A stretch of 64,000 nucleotides of DNA from the NCBI GenBank assembly GCA_003439945.1, contig QVRM01005235.1:1-64000 (forward strand), read 5' to 3'. Below, one piece after another: positions 1 to 11,299 of the stretch. The notes under the pieces are model-generated. The model saw only the letters and a program-made list of their open reading frames with translations. It ran no database searches and was not told where the DNA came from. Made by a program: the position numbers and the translations under genes. The stretch comes from Dermanyssus gallinae (taxonomy: Eukaryota; Arthropoda; Arachnida; Mesostigmata; Dermanyssidae). How positions within the stretch are numbered: the stretch's first letter is position 1; the number at the start of each line of letters is the position of its first letter.

Positions 1-1310
1 TTTTTGAGCTTAAGCCATTTTGACTTAACAACCTTTCTGATCTACAATATTTATCTAGGTCGCTAAGGAGTGCGTGAGATGCTCTAGGATGGGAGACTAA
101 TTTATATAGGAGGCGGGGAATGAGATAGTCTTTCAAAATATGAGTTTTCGGTGGGGTTTAAGGAAGCTATCGTGAGTCTGTTGAGTAAATTAAGGAGTAT
201 ATACTTGGTGAAGTCAACTCTGCCATTTCTGTCAAAGTCGATCGATAGAGATATCTAGGGGTCTTCCCAGATATCTCTATCGACCGCTCATACCTTTAGC
301 TGGCAATTGCCGTTAAATGTTAAATTCTGGAACGATATTAATAAACCTTTACCTTCCTTCCTATTAAATAGGTGGGAGATAGTAAAGCGTTTATTAGTAA
401 TATTTCAAGGCCTTGGGATTTCCAAAGGGGTCCGCAATATAAAGGAGCCAATGGAGAGTAGATTTCGTGGAGGCTAGGATGATGAGATCATCCGCAAGGG
501 CTAAGCCCATAAGGCGGAAGTCATCAGTAAATTGGTACCTGATATTAGTATTGTCTAATTTAAAAGAATGTCGTCGAGAACTAGATTAATCAAACGACTG
601 GGAACAGAGTATCTTCCTGCTTAACACCCCTAGTTGGCCGAAATGTGCGACATTCTTGTCCAAATTATATGAGAGTTTTTAGATGAGAGGTACAAGCGTT
701 TGATATAATTAATGGATACCTCCGGGTATCCGCGAGTCTGAAGTGACCACAGGACGGAGTCATCACTTACCATGTCGAAAGCCTCACAAAGGTCGATAGA
801 GGCGAGTCTGAGCTCACGTTCTGCTGACTTGGCATCGTTAAGGATGCCATTCAGAAGCGCAAGATACTCGAAGGTGCCATTATAGGGGAGAAAACGCTCG
901 CTGGATTAGGAGAAGCTTAATAGAGTTCTGGAGGCGTCTAGAGGGAATTTTGTTAAGCGTTCGTTGTAAGTATGAGCTAATAGATAGGGGTACCGGATCG
1001 CTTGGGAATGTGGCATTGTTAATTTTAGGGATGAACGCCAAGCGAGCAGCTTCATGGGCTGTGGCAATATCACTATTTAATAGTATGCTAAGAAGACAAC
1101 AGACTACTTCTAACGGGAGTTTACGGAAAGACGAAAGACAAATCCCGTCCAAGCCTAGTGCTTTAGAAGGTCCGCAGATAGCTACGTAGGTTTCCTTTAG
1201 GAAGATAGGGAGGGAAACCTCGAAGAGATCAGAACCCGCTTGTAGCTAGTTCCGATTGCCTTATCAGGTTGCTCAGTCATTTGAGCTGTTTACGTTGACG
1301 TTAGGTATAC
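1..1310 (-). pseudogene. R2-like non-LTR retrotransposon, RT fragment (copy 1, cut by window edge)
   Basis: Minus-strand reverse transcriptase remnant. Around 880-1190 it reads an RT finger region with LAFIPKIN and the SISSYLQRTLNK block, and around 470-840 the palm and YADD-like (ALADDLIILAS) region, by near-identity to the better copy at 49.3-51.3 kb. Stops and frameshifts break it throughout. The motif order (finger, palm, ADD) is that of R2-clade RTs. The C-terminal nuclease would lie left of the window. The upstream end is truncated near 1,310, at the same point as in the second copy, so the two are products of one duplication and not separate insertions. R2 clade is inferred from the partner's nuclease; the RT identity is seen. 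Confidence 0.7.
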
Positions 1311-1734
1311 TCCAAGGATTTGCTATGGGTCCTTATGTCTGCATTGTCTATAATGTTGCCCCCAGCAGCATTGCACGTGTTCCCTACGCGCGTGAAGCCA
1401 GCTACGACTACACGCTAATTGTCCCTGCTCGGACTCGGATAATATGCAGACTCTTTTGATACGGCTCATCAAGTATCGTCTATACGGTATGCAGCTTTCG
1501 TAAACCTGCAAATGCAAATTAACTCAAGCAAATCTAAAATGGTTTGTTTCCGCATAGCTTACTCATCTATCACGTTATCTTCTTGTCTGGCCGATTTAGT
1601 TATGAATGGTTTTGCTTTCATCGTGATATACAAAACCCTGCCTGAGCCCCACCAAACTAATGCAATATATCATTTCGTTTTAAACCTAATGGATCTGTTC
1701 TTTTCCTAGTAAAGCATAGCTGCCTAAATATTAA

Positions 1735-2570
1735 GCCGCGTGATATTGCTCAGCTCAGTGACATGCTCCAGGTGTCCAATACTGCCAAACGCTATATATA
1801 CGCTCCTCAATATGAGGGGCGTCCACTACCGCAACACCCTATGTATATATGGACTCCAGCATAAGGGACGTCCACTATTACTTCCAGCCCATACGGAGCG
1901 TTTTCTAGAGAATGTTCCTCCCCGCCACGTCCTTACCATTTAAAATCATTTTCCAAGTTACTCAAACATCGTCAGATAATTCAAACAAAAAGGCCGTATG
2001 TCCGTGTCGCTGCGTTTTTGATGTTATGGGTTGTCCCTCGGGAGTTTTCCTTTGATCTTTTCTCGGTTAGTGTTATTACGAGAGAAGTGTTAGAGACTTA
2101 TGAAAATATAAGGAGTTCAATCATACATTTAGCGACTTTTAGTAAAACACTAAATTCTTATTATTATCAATATGACTTTTATATTCTTATTTTTAGAGTA
2201 TTTTTTTATCTATTGTATATTGTATAGGACAACATGAGTATGCAATCTGCAAACCCTGTTTGCAATATTGGTTTAAAGAATAATAATTTATGGACAAAAT
2301 TAATAGATGTCACAAGAGACCGTTTGCAGAAAGAATCGTTAATGCAACGGATGTATGTCTCTAAAAGAGGTGTGTGGCAACTTGCGTATAACTACTGATC
2401 TTGCTCTTACCGTCATTAGACGAGGTTCAAGGTTGACATTTTTCTCTGAGTGCAAAGGGTCCTGGTGCTTAAAAAAGAAGGCCTGCGAGAAGGGCACACG
2501 TGGCAAGCGAAGAGAAACAGGTGGCCAGTGCTGCCCAAAAGACCCCCCCGACCCATTTTATATATGAGAG
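1735..2570 (+). repeat. Recurring retroelement 3'-end repeat, copy A1
   Basis: Begins with CGTGATATTGCTCAGCTCAGTGACATG and runs through an AT-rich tail to the segment near 2350-2540. Related copies occur at 3,725-4,265, 16,600-17,480 and 57,093-58,080. At 16.4 kb it directly follows an RT C-terminal tail, so it is probably the 3' end of a Jockey/CR1-like element read on the plus strand. No intact ORF is present. 1,310-1,735 is non-coding flank of the duplicated segment. Confidence 0.65.
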
Positions 2571-2639
2571 ATGGGCCGTTTCTCTGAAAGCTCAAATCAT
2601 GCTTCAGTTTCTCATCCAAGCAATTTTCTTTTATATGAG

Positions 2640-3250
2640 TGCGTTTTATTAATAACATGTGCGATAACCATAGCTTCATTTGTTTTTTCGTAAGGCTAAT
2701 GCCGGTGTACGGTTTTGCACTGATACATGCAAGCATCATTGTCAAAGAAAGGAAATATTGTGTGTAGACACACGTATCTCGCATGTTTCTACCTAAATAT
2801 ACCTAAGGAAGCCAAAATTGTGACACATAATTTAAATTGTCAGAAGTCTCATATTATGCTAACCCCAATAATAAATATTTAAGAAAACATTTTTTGTACT
2901 TATTTTATATATCTAGCGCGTAATGATACGTTTTTTTTCAAATGTGCAACATTTGCTCTTCATATTACAATTTGCAATGTGCTAACTAACAACATCTAGT
3001 TTCATTTTGTCTGCCGAGCTTAGCAATACTTCATCTAGTCAGTTAAGTGCATGTTTAGAAGCGTACACATGCTTTTGCACACGTGGCCCACGTGCATCGG
3101 CAGTTTGGGTATTTCTTTTTGTTCACACACACATTCATTCATGCCTCCCGCTGACCATCCCCATACGGCAGCAGCAGCACCATCGTTGTCGTGGCAGCGG
3201 CGGTGGTCGCCAGGAGTTTCTATTCGAGGAGAGAAATTATGTCAGTGTCA
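2640..3250. other. No gene seen
   Basis: AT-rich sequence with short spurious ORFs only. I see no motif, repeat border or RNA gene in it. Confidence 0.5.
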
Positions 3251-3251
3251 C

Positions 3252-3670
3252 TTAGCGTTGCGATGCGTTACTTTGAATTTCACACCCGGTTTCTGTTTCT
3301 TTAGGAAGGAAGAAAATAAGTACGGATTCGGCGTATAGCTGACGAAAAGGAATTATTTTGAGTGTTTGCATCAGGGGAGCCGCACTAGTTATGGCGCTAA
3401 CACCGGCGATTAGTCGCACCGCTTTTTTTGCAAGATCATCAGGTTTCAGTATAGTAGAGAAGGTTCCACCAAACACGACGATTGCGTATCTAAAATAAGC
3501 TTCAATAAGTGCTTTATATAATTCTAGTTTGAATTTGGTCGTAGCAGACGAACGTATTTGACTGAGGACTGCAATGCCTTTTCGGATTTTGCGGGCGGTG
3601 TGGTCTACGTGTAAGTTCCATGTTAAATTACTGCTTATTATCACTCCAAGATATTTAATTGTGTCTGTTT
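3252..3670 (-). pseudogene. Non-LTR retrotransposon RT C-terminal fragment (Jockey/CR1-like)
   Basis: An uninterrupted minus-strand reading of about 130 codons begins with the LGVIIS-like block. It continues SNLTWNLHVDH, then KIRKGIAVLSQIR, LYKALIEAYFRYAIVVFG and AKKAVRLIAGV. This is the conserved region after the catalytic palm (RT thumb and C-terminal segment) of Jockey/CR1/L2-type elements. The palm and endonuclease are missing, so it is a fragment. It directly abuts copy A2 of the 3'-end repeat. The clade is not resolved. Confidence 0.75.
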
Positions 3671-3724
3671 TTTGTATAAATGGGCGGTTGCATGTTGTGT
3701 TTGGTTTATAAAGCAGCCTATTCC

Positions 3725-4265
3725 CGAGCTGCCCGCGTGATATTGCTCAGCTCAGTGACATGCCCCATGTGTCCAATACTGCCAAACGCCATATATACGC
3801 TCCCCAATATGAGGGGCGTCCACTACTGCAACACCCTATGTATATATGGACTCCAGCATGAGGGGCGTCCACTATTACTTCCAGTCCAAACGAAGCGTTT
3901 TCTAGAGACTGTTCCTCCCCACCACGTCCTTACCATTTAAAATAATTTTCCAAGTTACTCAAACATCGACAGATAATTCAAACAAAAAGGCCGTATCTCC
4001 GTGTCGTTGCGTTTTAGATGTTATGGATTGTCCTTCGGGCGTTTTCCTTTGATATTTTCTCGGTTAGTGTTATTACGAGAGAGGTGTTAGAGATTTATGA
4101 ATAAATAAGGAGTTCAATCATACATTTAGCGACTTTTGGTGAAACACTAAGTTCTTATTATTATCAATATACCTTTTATATTCTTATTTTTAGAGTATTT
4201 TTTATTTATCTATTGTAGATTGTATAGGACAACATGAGTGTGCAATCTACAAAATGTATGCTTGT
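3725..4265 (+). repeat. Recurring retroelement 3'-end repeat, copy A2
   Basis: Clearly similar to 1735-2250 (same GCGTGATATTGCTCAGCTCA start, same block with GTATAGGACAACATGAGT near the end). No coding potential is left. Confidence 0.75.
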
Positions 4266-4615
4266 CGGCAGCTAGTTCTGCAACTCAAAGGTGAGAGCCG
4301 CGGCTTTCTCCTTCTAACTCTCAGCTTTCATCGTGAGGTCTTGCGTACGTGCGGCATTTGCATCGGCCTGCTTCCGGAGAATTGCTTTTTCCTCCCCCGT
4401 TTCCTTTTTGGATTTTTTTAGTTCCCATACTGCCTTATCTAGGCGTGTGATAGCGGCCTTAGTATCCACCTGGGTGGTTTTGTGCTTATCATTTAGTGCC
4501 TTGAGGTGTTCTGTAACTGCCTCTAGGTCTTATAGAGCTTTGTCCTCCTTGTTTGGAGTAGGCTTCTTTTCCTCAGAAGACTTCCTCGCAGCCTTGGTCC
4601 TGCTGGTCGTGCGGG
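4265..4615 (-). pseudogene. Coiled-coil gag (ORF1) fragment of a retroelement
   Basis: The minus strand reads about 100 codons rich in Lys, Glu and Ala with heptad-like spacing (for example KAAITRLDKAVWELKKSKKE), interrupted by one stop. Such N-terminal coiled coils are typical of ORF1 proteins in R1-like and other non-LTR elements, and comparable stretches occur in this window at 10.9 kb and 43.7 kb. No zinc knuckle follows here. The longer plus-strand ORF over the same bases is its antisense shadow. Confidence 0.5.
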
Positions 4616-4616
4616 C

Positions 4617-4880
4617 TTGGCTGTCCCCGTTCAGAAGAATCTCTATGAGAAGACTCGCCTGGACCCCTCTCTTGCATTCGAGACATTGGGGGGGCTTGGG
4701 TCGCTCACGACGAAACTGCTCAAGGATGTCGGGAAAAGATTGGCGCTCGCTACAGGAGACAAGAGGGCGGGCGAGTATTTACTGCAACGTCTGTCATTAG
4801 ATGTTCAGAAGGGGAATGTTGCTTCGGTGAGAGGTACCATGGCTAGGTGGACCAGCCCAAGTCTGGACCTAGTACCTTGA
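4617..4880 (+). pseudogene. Retroelement C-terminal nuclease-like domain fragment (copy 1)
   Basis: Plus-strand reading of about 85 codons with the order AFETLGGLG, KLLKDVGKRLALATGDKR, LLQRLSLDVQKGN, SVRGTM. The same pattern recurs at 10,590 and 21,110, where it ends an element with a PD-(D/E)XK-like strand upstream. I recognise it from memory as the C-terminal end of RLE-bearing non-LTR elements; that assignment is an inference. Here the nuclease core and RT are missing, so it is a fragment. Confidence 0.5.
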
Positions 4881-4989
4881 GTTATGCCCCAGCGGGCTGT
4901 GCACACGTTCTTACATCACAAATGTATATTTTGCTACACTTAAATAAATGATGATATATATATCTATAATTGAATCACCTTTCGGCATA

Positions 4990-5690
4990 ATTAATTACAT
5001 TACACATGTTCATTAAGTCTGAAAAACGGCATTCGTTCCCGTTAATCATGGGAATATATGCCTCTACCATTCAAGCTAAGCTTTTTGCTTTCTTTAAGGG
5101 TCCCCCAAATCTGAAGTGTATAGCCTTTGTCGTCGATACGTTAAACGTTAAACCACTGTGCTTGCTGTATGTGTCCAACATCCCTAGAGACCTTTCTAGA
5201 TCAATAAACACTACTATATACCACAATGTCATCTGTATAGAGAGTTATACAAACGCAGGGGTAGTCGTCATTAATAAGACCCCGTAGGTCACTAGGTAAG
5301 ACTGAAGAAAAAAGCAGGTTGAGATTATAGCCCTAGAGACGGCCGGTAGCTTGCAGGAATTTCTGAATACCGTCATCTAGGATGACCGTATTTGTTTTCA
5401 GGATGGCTACCTGTATTCACAAAATGCGTGGCCCCAGGCTTCTCTATGACAATCTCCCTGGGAGCAGTGCCAAACGCCGCCTTGCAATCCACAAATACAG
5501 CGTACCGTGCTTGCTGCTTGACGGTGAGCGAGTGCCTCACGTCGTCTAAAATGTCGGTGAGAGTGCGGCCATTGTTGAACCTCTGGCGCGAAATCCACGC
5601 TGTTCCCGAGGGATAATTTCTCGTGTCTCGGGATAGGAGCTATGCCGATATGCCCGGAGACATGATACATTTTTGATTATGCAGCTTTTG
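4990..5690 (-). pseudogene. Decayed RT fragment of the 52-57 kb element family
   Basis: On the minus strand near 5,500 one reads YAVFVDCKAAFGTAPREIVIEK, the RT motif with the first catalytic Asp. Near 5,250 is a degraded YADD (LYTDDIVVYSS). The order and wording match the RT at 52.1-53.8 kb (AVFVDFKAAFDTA). Several stops and frameshifts are present. The matching fragment at 45.2-45.9 kb belongs to the same duplicated block. Confidence 0.7.
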
Positions 5691-5699
5691 TAATGCCTT

Positions 5700-8030
5700 G
5701 CCAAAACGGTGGACAGAGCGGGTTATTTTTGTCTTTGATGATGACCTTTAGCAAGCATCTGGACCTGCTGGCTTTTTTTTTACCGTTTATGAATTTATTT
5801 TTCAACTTTTTAGTCGCACCTTGGACTTCCATACGAAATAATAACGCATCTATCTGCTGAGATAGCAGACGCTCGTATTCGACTGATAATTCTCATTATA
5901 CCAGAAAAATCTCAGGTGTGCTATCTGTCATTTAAATTTAGTCCATAGCGTGCCAGCGCAGACGACCAGAGGCAATTGGACAACCAGAGAACATAAAATG
6001 CCTTATAAGGGTGTAGTGACGCGCAAACCTAACCTTTAAAATCACACAATGTTCTTTTCCTCAGAGAACGAAATGTTCTTAAAGTCCCTCAGCTGTCAAT
6101 AAAAGCGACGGTGTCTACAATAAAAGTCGCTTATCTCTGGGTATTCTGGGGAGAATATGAGGGCTTGAATAACATAAACTCTCACACGATAGAAATATAT
6201 CGGAGAGCAGACCTGGCGACATATGTTGGAGGTAGTTGGGGTGCCACGTGCAAAGCTTCATGCATAACTGATTTACACCGATGTGTTTCAATGGCCGGTT
6301 ATATTCAATGTCTCCTTCAGGACCTGAGTAGGAGAATTTATCGATTCATTTTATTATGATGGGGAAACAGTCAGTGCCACACCTCAGTAAGACGACGAAA
6401 TAATAAATTATCGTCTTACTGAGGTGTTTTAGACGGATTAACTTCAGCATATTCATTTATTGTACGGTCTCATGAAAAAATCTAACAATTGATTATAAAA
6501 CAACCGATTATGGTGTTACATATTAGACATATTTTACCAAATGATTGCGGACAACAATAAACAACAGAACCCTGTGGCAGCAGGAGTGACCAAGTACAGA
6601 ACCCATGTTATGCTACCTTTTTTCTAATGCGTTACATGTACGCTTCTGATATGATCAAATACAATAACGAGATGCTCACACCCGGTATAGAGCCTGCGCT
6701 TAAGCACAAGGAAAGACAATTGAAGTATTCCGCACTAACTACTCAGGACACGTTGCCACTGAATTCGAATTCAAATACGTCTGGACAACAAACAATTGTC
6801 AGATAAAATCATTCAGATAAAACGTAACTGATTAGACAGGATAAGGAAGGAACTCACTCTTTGTAGTTCCTTGGCCCTGACAGGGCACGAAACTTTCAGA
6901 CGTACTTACGCAGAAGTAAAGGCCCCCGTCCTACTGCAGCGATGAGATCAAGAACATCATAGAGCACACAATATTGGGTGGGTTGTCCAATCAGGGGGAG
7001 CATTGCGTACTTCTAAAGTTTTTATTTAGTACAACGGCACCATATTCTCACAGCAAAGTATGGGACCTCAGCAGTATTGGAGACATGCACGTGTTATTAC
7101 AAAGAAACTATTTGTTTATATTATAATCGCATCGTTATATTGAACGTCAATATGTAGTTTGTAGCGTCAATATAATGATCATTGAGATTTCCTCATTACG
7201 ATACTAGGCGCCCTTCTTTAGGAGCACACTGAGGTCATATAGCCCATAGACGGGAAATATTTAAAATAAAAAAAATAAACAAATGACCAGGATATAAGTT
7301 GAGTTCGGCTCTTTTCGCCGTTTCAGGCATAGAATGGCATTCTGGTGTATCTCGAGGTCAGACTTCCATATTGAGCGAACATAGTTTAGTTGTCAATTTA
7401 TATTTCAATCATTTAGTGCAAGGTTAACGTACCGGCCATGATAATTCGCGTAGAGTTTAGCTTCATGGCAAAAATGCAGGTACAGCGGCTGACGATAACC
7501 AGTTCACCTGAAAGTGCCTGTGTCGGTTACTGTCAAAGGCAGTCAGTTGTATCCGTAGATGGCGCACGACCTACGACAACAGCGTAAAAACCAACGACCT
7601 TGCCTAACATCGTTGTTACGTTACTTGCCATTATTTAATATTATCAAATGTAGAGGTTGCTTGCAGGGCACTCCTTTAGGTTCAGTGTCACTTCTATTTG
7701 TTCGGTATTCACACAAAATAGTGATTGCAAGAACGCCTTGCAAGATACTGGGGTTTTGTTATTTTGGGGCAACTTAAAAATAACTATATCTTGAATTGAG
7801 TTGACCAGCGCCACATAACATGTTTATATTTAGTCAGAGCAATAACGAAGCCCGCTAGATTTGTAAAACACGATTCATGTCACACTCTGATTTGGTGAAA
7901 TAAACCGTCATGTAATTAAGCAATTGATCGGTAACATGCACCTTGATAAACCGTCAGGAAACACACGTCATTAGTAGATCAACAATTCGTTTATTTAAGG
8001 CAAGGCCTTAATACAGACAGCACGCATACT
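5700..8030. other. Non-coding part of the duplicated block; perfect hairpin at 6379-6427
   Basis: No gene is recognisable. ACACCTCAGTAAGACGA (6379-6395) is followed after a 15-base loop by its exact reverse complement (6411-6427). The rest is AT-rich and shared with 45.9-47.3 kb only in part; the hairpin is not in the part I could align. Confidence 0.5.
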
Positions 8031-8369
8031 AACGATGATCATTACCCGATTGTTTCAGCCGGGACCAGTCAGCTCGACTTCAGGCAGTTTGCCGACCAAG
8101 TCCAGGGCTATGGCTTCATGCCATCCTGGCATTGGACGCTTCAGTGGTCGAGTCTTGTTTGTGTGGTTGCGGAAACCCCGTCAGTGTTGTAGGATGCAAC
8201 GGTTTATCATGCACGCGGCAATGAAAAATGTTCTTGCATCGCTTCGCATTACGACGTTTTTTTGCGTCAGGGAGCTCAGAAGGGGGACGACATATTACTT
8301 TATACGAAAATCCCTATCCTCAATTGCAGCGCATCTTGGCTCAGCTTCGCAGCCAATCAAATTTAGCTG

Positions 8370-9060
8370 ATAAAAATATGCATAAAATAGGCAACCTGAG
8401 CGTCATTATTCTGGCCCAGAGGGTCGAAGCCCTTAGGGCAATTGCGGCGTACCGGACGGCTAGCGTAAGGGCAGCCCTCGTTCTTGCTAGGGCGGTCCCC
8501 TGGAACCTGAAAGCATCCGAACGCCGCCTATAGGGGAACCCCCAGCGCAAAAATGGGTCGGCTTACAAGGGGATGCCGCAGGCGCCAGTCTCCGCACCCT
8601 AATTCCGAACATCAAAGACTGGCTGCCTCGATCGGGGCGCGAACTCACCTTCTACTCGACCCAGATCCTGACAGGTCACGGCGACTTGCTGTCTTACCTG
8701 TTAAAAATCGGGAAAGTTACCGGCCCTAATTGCACTTCTGCGGTTATGGATCAGAGGATATCCTAGAGCACACTATTCTAAAGTGCCCTGCATAGGCGGA
8801 GCAGTGAGTAACCCTACGGCTTTTATTAAAAACTCCAATTTTTAACCCACACGACATCCGCCCAAAAAAATATGGAAACACTCGTACTGGAACATATATC
8901 CATTCCATCCAACTTATTCGCCAGGAGCAGTAGATTTGCGCCCCCCCCCCCCCCCCCCCCAGACTGTTTAGTGAGATGCGCAAGCAGTTCCCTGTCAAAT
9001 CAGAGGACGGGGACATGACTGTTTTTTAGTGGGTTGAAGCCCCACATTACTGGTTCACGC
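8370..9060 (+). pseudogene. R1-like element, RT C-terminal region and start of 3' UTR
   Basis: Plus strand. Around 8,410-8,530 it reads AQRVEALRAIAAYRTASV followed by ALVLARAVPWNLKASERR. Further on, ELTFYSTQILTGHGDL and a C-x2-C...EDILEHTILKC motif appear in shifted frames up to about 8,790. This is the C-terminal end of an R1-clade RT with its Cys/His motif. Close relatives are at 27.6-28.1 kb (+), 38.5 kb (-) and 40.2 kb (-). A run of 20 C at 8,941-8,960 sits in the 3' UTR, as in the 28.26-kb copy. Frameshifts show it is dead. Confidence 0.75.
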
Positions 9061-9479
9061 TTGCTGGGATTTTCCTTACCGCGGTAACCGTGTGTGCAAC
9101 CGCATTTTCCAGTTATCTGCGGTGATGGAAGAGCCCTGAGAAATTTGCCGCTAAAAATACGGCTTCGTGCGGCCAAGACCGCTTCATCTGCTCGAGACTC
9201 GAGGCTTTCAATGATCTCACGGACTATGGCTTTGGATTTGTAGTTATCAAGCACACCCTGCGTTATATGTTTTTCCCAAGGACCTGAATCCAGTCTTAGT
9301 CTAACCAGTGACATGCTTCCTGCTTAGCTATGTGCAGTCGGCGGTGAGCACTTAAGTATCTGTCAACTCGTCAAATTTAAATAGTGACGCTGCGTAACAT
9401 ATCGAAGCCAATTCTATTGCTGATCGAATACCCAGTCTATCTCCTTTTTTTGAGAGGCTTGCACTTAACTACGTACTGT

Positions 9480-10440
9480 CCGCGAAGTCAATATTAAAGA
9501 CTTTACTCAGTGCGTGCCTCGTAGAGTCGTCGTGTTTCAGGCGCGTCTTACGAAGCCTATAGAAGGCACAGGAACTTTGGCACCTAACCAACATAACTTT
9601 CGCAAGGGCCACTCGACATTCCTTTTTTCGATGGGGTTGCGCCATGGCGTCGCGCAACACCAGGAAGTTTGTCTTACTGATATTACTCAACGTAAAAAAC
9701 GCTTTTAACAGCGCTAACTGGACAAAAATTCTCGAGGTTATGGAACGACGAAATATATCTCCCTAACTGGTCCGCGTCGTCTTCTCCTATCTGAGTGACC
9801 GTCACCTGCTGACACATCACGGCACGTTTAGTATCACCACCGGAGATCCACATAAGTCTATACTCGAACCAACCCTGTGGAATCTGGCGTATCCCACGGG
9901 ACCTTCTGGCAGGGCAGAGAAGCACCATGTGATGGGACGGACTTACTGACTACAGCGAAGCTAGGGACGCAACGAGGCGAACTAAAGTGGATGAATGGCG
10001 CGTCCAATCCTCGCGTGCGGGTTGGACCTGCCATCTCGTCAATGATCTACATGAATGGTATAACGGCCCAGGTCAAGGCTCGTTATCATTCTACGCCACA
10101 CAGGCCGTAATGGTACACGGCCAATCCCAAACTAAAAACGATATTCTGCATCTGTAGAATCTTCCGCCTGGGGCACGAGCGCTCGGTTACGCAGACAACC
10201 TGGCACTTATTATAACACCACCCTTGGAACGCTCATACAGCTTATGATTAAGTCACACGACCACTGGATCAGCATTGCTCGCACCATGGAGAACATCCTG
10301 CGCGTCAAGGAGAAGAAAAACCGTCACTGCATTACATCATCCCGCGGGGCATCCCGGGATAGCAAAATTCTTAATCTACTCTCCCCCTTCGATCGTTTGA
10401 AGTTATGCTTATGCAGTTTCCGATCGATTGCGGGGCTTGG
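9480..10440 (+). pseudogene. R1-like element, RT palm fragment
   Basis: Plus-strand frames show NVKNAFNSANWTKILEV around 9,690-9,750 (RT motif A region, with Asn where the catalytic Asp of DVKNAF is usual). A degraded GxPQGS...LWNLAY follows near 9,835-9,890, then YADNLALIITP near 10,190, with the second Asp of YADD replaced by Asn. Stops and frameshifts are frequent. It lies downstream of a C-terminal R1 piece, so this is a second, separate copy or a rearranged one. Confidence 0.7.
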
Positions 10441-10570
10441 GACGTGACTGGTTTTTAGTGGGTTGGAGCCCTACTAAAAACTAGTCATACTACTACCTAA
10501 CACTACCGGCCCACACTTTCAGACGAGTTCCCTGCCGTGGTGCGTATCGCATTTTCTTAACAAAAAAGTC
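10440..10570 (+). repeat. R1-like 3' UTR piece with stem-loop
   Basis: GTGACTGGTTTTTAGTGGGTTGGAGCCC followed by CTACTAAAAACTAGTCA gives a near-perfect stem (about 10,446-10,485). The AGTGGGTTGGAGCCC core is also found near 9,027, 28,328 and, on the minus strand, at 12,980, 28,965 and 38,245, always at the 3' end of R1-like pieces. Confidence 0.6.
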
Positions 10571-10579
10571 AGGCATCCA

Positions 10580-10840
10580 GCTTAGCTGAGGCCAACAAAT
10601 GCAAAAAATATTCTAGCGTTGTTTATACGAATGCATTTTGTCCGCTGGCGTTTGAGACTATGAGAGCTGCAGGCTCTCTTAAACTTAAACTGATTCAGCG
10701 CGTGGGCAGAAGCTTTAACCGTTTGACGGGAGATTCTAGAGCATCCGAATTTTTGCGCTAGAGGCTGTCGCTCGACATTTAACAAGAACATGCAGCGTAT
10801 TCGGGGCACATTGTTGAACTGGACTAACCCTGGGTAAGAG
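10580..10840 (+). pseudogene. Retroelement C-terminal nuclease-like domain fragment (copy 2)
   Basis: Plus-strand reading KCKKYSSVVY, then CPLAFETMRAAGSLK, RVGRSFNRLTGDSRASEFL and RLSLDI, with one stop. It matches 21,090-21,340 almost codon for codon and 4,617-4,880 more distantly. The K-x2-KY block just upstream is typical of the helix after the PD-(D/E)XK core in retroelement nucleases. No RT is attached here. Confidence 0.55.
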
Positions 10841-10924
10841 AATTTAAGCTAACATGGCCAACTTATATAAAAAATAGTATGCTCGTCATGTTTCACTCCA
10901 GGCGCTGAAGTAACGACTGGATAG

Positions 10925-11270
10925 CTTAATGAAATTGCGTGAAGCACTTGCTCTTAAGAAAAAAATTACAAAACTACAGAAAGAGATAAAGAAACTCAAA
11001 ACTGATATAATAGAGCAGTCTAGAAATGTAGGTGAAAATATGATATGAAAATCTAGGACTTTAAGGAAGTTTGATGTCGAACACAGAAGAAGACATCGTG
11101 ATAGCGCAAATCTAAAGGAATTTAAGGAAACAGTAACACTCGAGGGACAGGCAGAGGAATTGAAACGGGAATGGTCAGACAAGGTATCAAGCTCACCCAG
11201 GCAGACCCTATCTTCCCGAGAGGTGTCCGAGTTATTGTGGACTCTAAACAACCTACCTTGGTCAAAGCCC
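10925..11270 (+). pseudogene. Coiled-coil gag (ORF1) fragment
   Basis: Plus-strand reading from about 10,925 with LREALALKKKITKLQKEIK and further Lys/Glu-rich heptads (KEFKETVTLEGQAEELKREW), broken by one stop near 11,047. It resembles the N-terminal coiled coil of R1-type ORF1. No zinc knuckle is visible downstream to 12 kb. The minus-strand ORF over it is a shadow. Confidence 0.5.
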
Positions 11271-11299
11271 TGTTGGCGAAGCTCGCGTCATAATTCCTC

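Larger units (their letters stand above)
1..2636. repeat. Segmental duplication, copy 1 (partner 50,074-58,235)
   Basis: Base-by-base reading shows this block matches 50,074-52,026 and then 57,104-58,235 in the same orientation with few differences. The partner carries a 5.07-kb retrotransposon between those two parts. Copy 1 also lacks about 335 bp present at 57,377-57,712 and about 170 bp near 57,995-58,165. The sequence TCGTCAGATAAT at 1969-1980 is the uninterrupted counterpart of the insertion site. A short inverted segment at 241-284 is private to this copy. Confidence 0.9.
4930..8400. repeat. Direct repeat block, copy 1 (partner about 44,480-47,690)
   Basis: Long patchy identity to 44.48-47.69 kb in the same orientation. 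It starts at TTCGGCATAATTAATTACAT and includes the GGCCCTGACAGGGCACGAAAC segment (6,870 and 46,153), the GGCGCACGA segment near 7,560 and 46,886, and the GACGCTTCAGTGGTCGAG segment near 8,130 and 47,474. A weaker match to the last part lies at 37,340-37,480. It carries an RT relic at its left end. Confidence 0.8.

Noticed and set aside
4333..4800. 155-codon plus-strand ORF
   Set aside because: It is the antisense shadow of a coiled-coil gag fragment for most of its length and shows no family motif.
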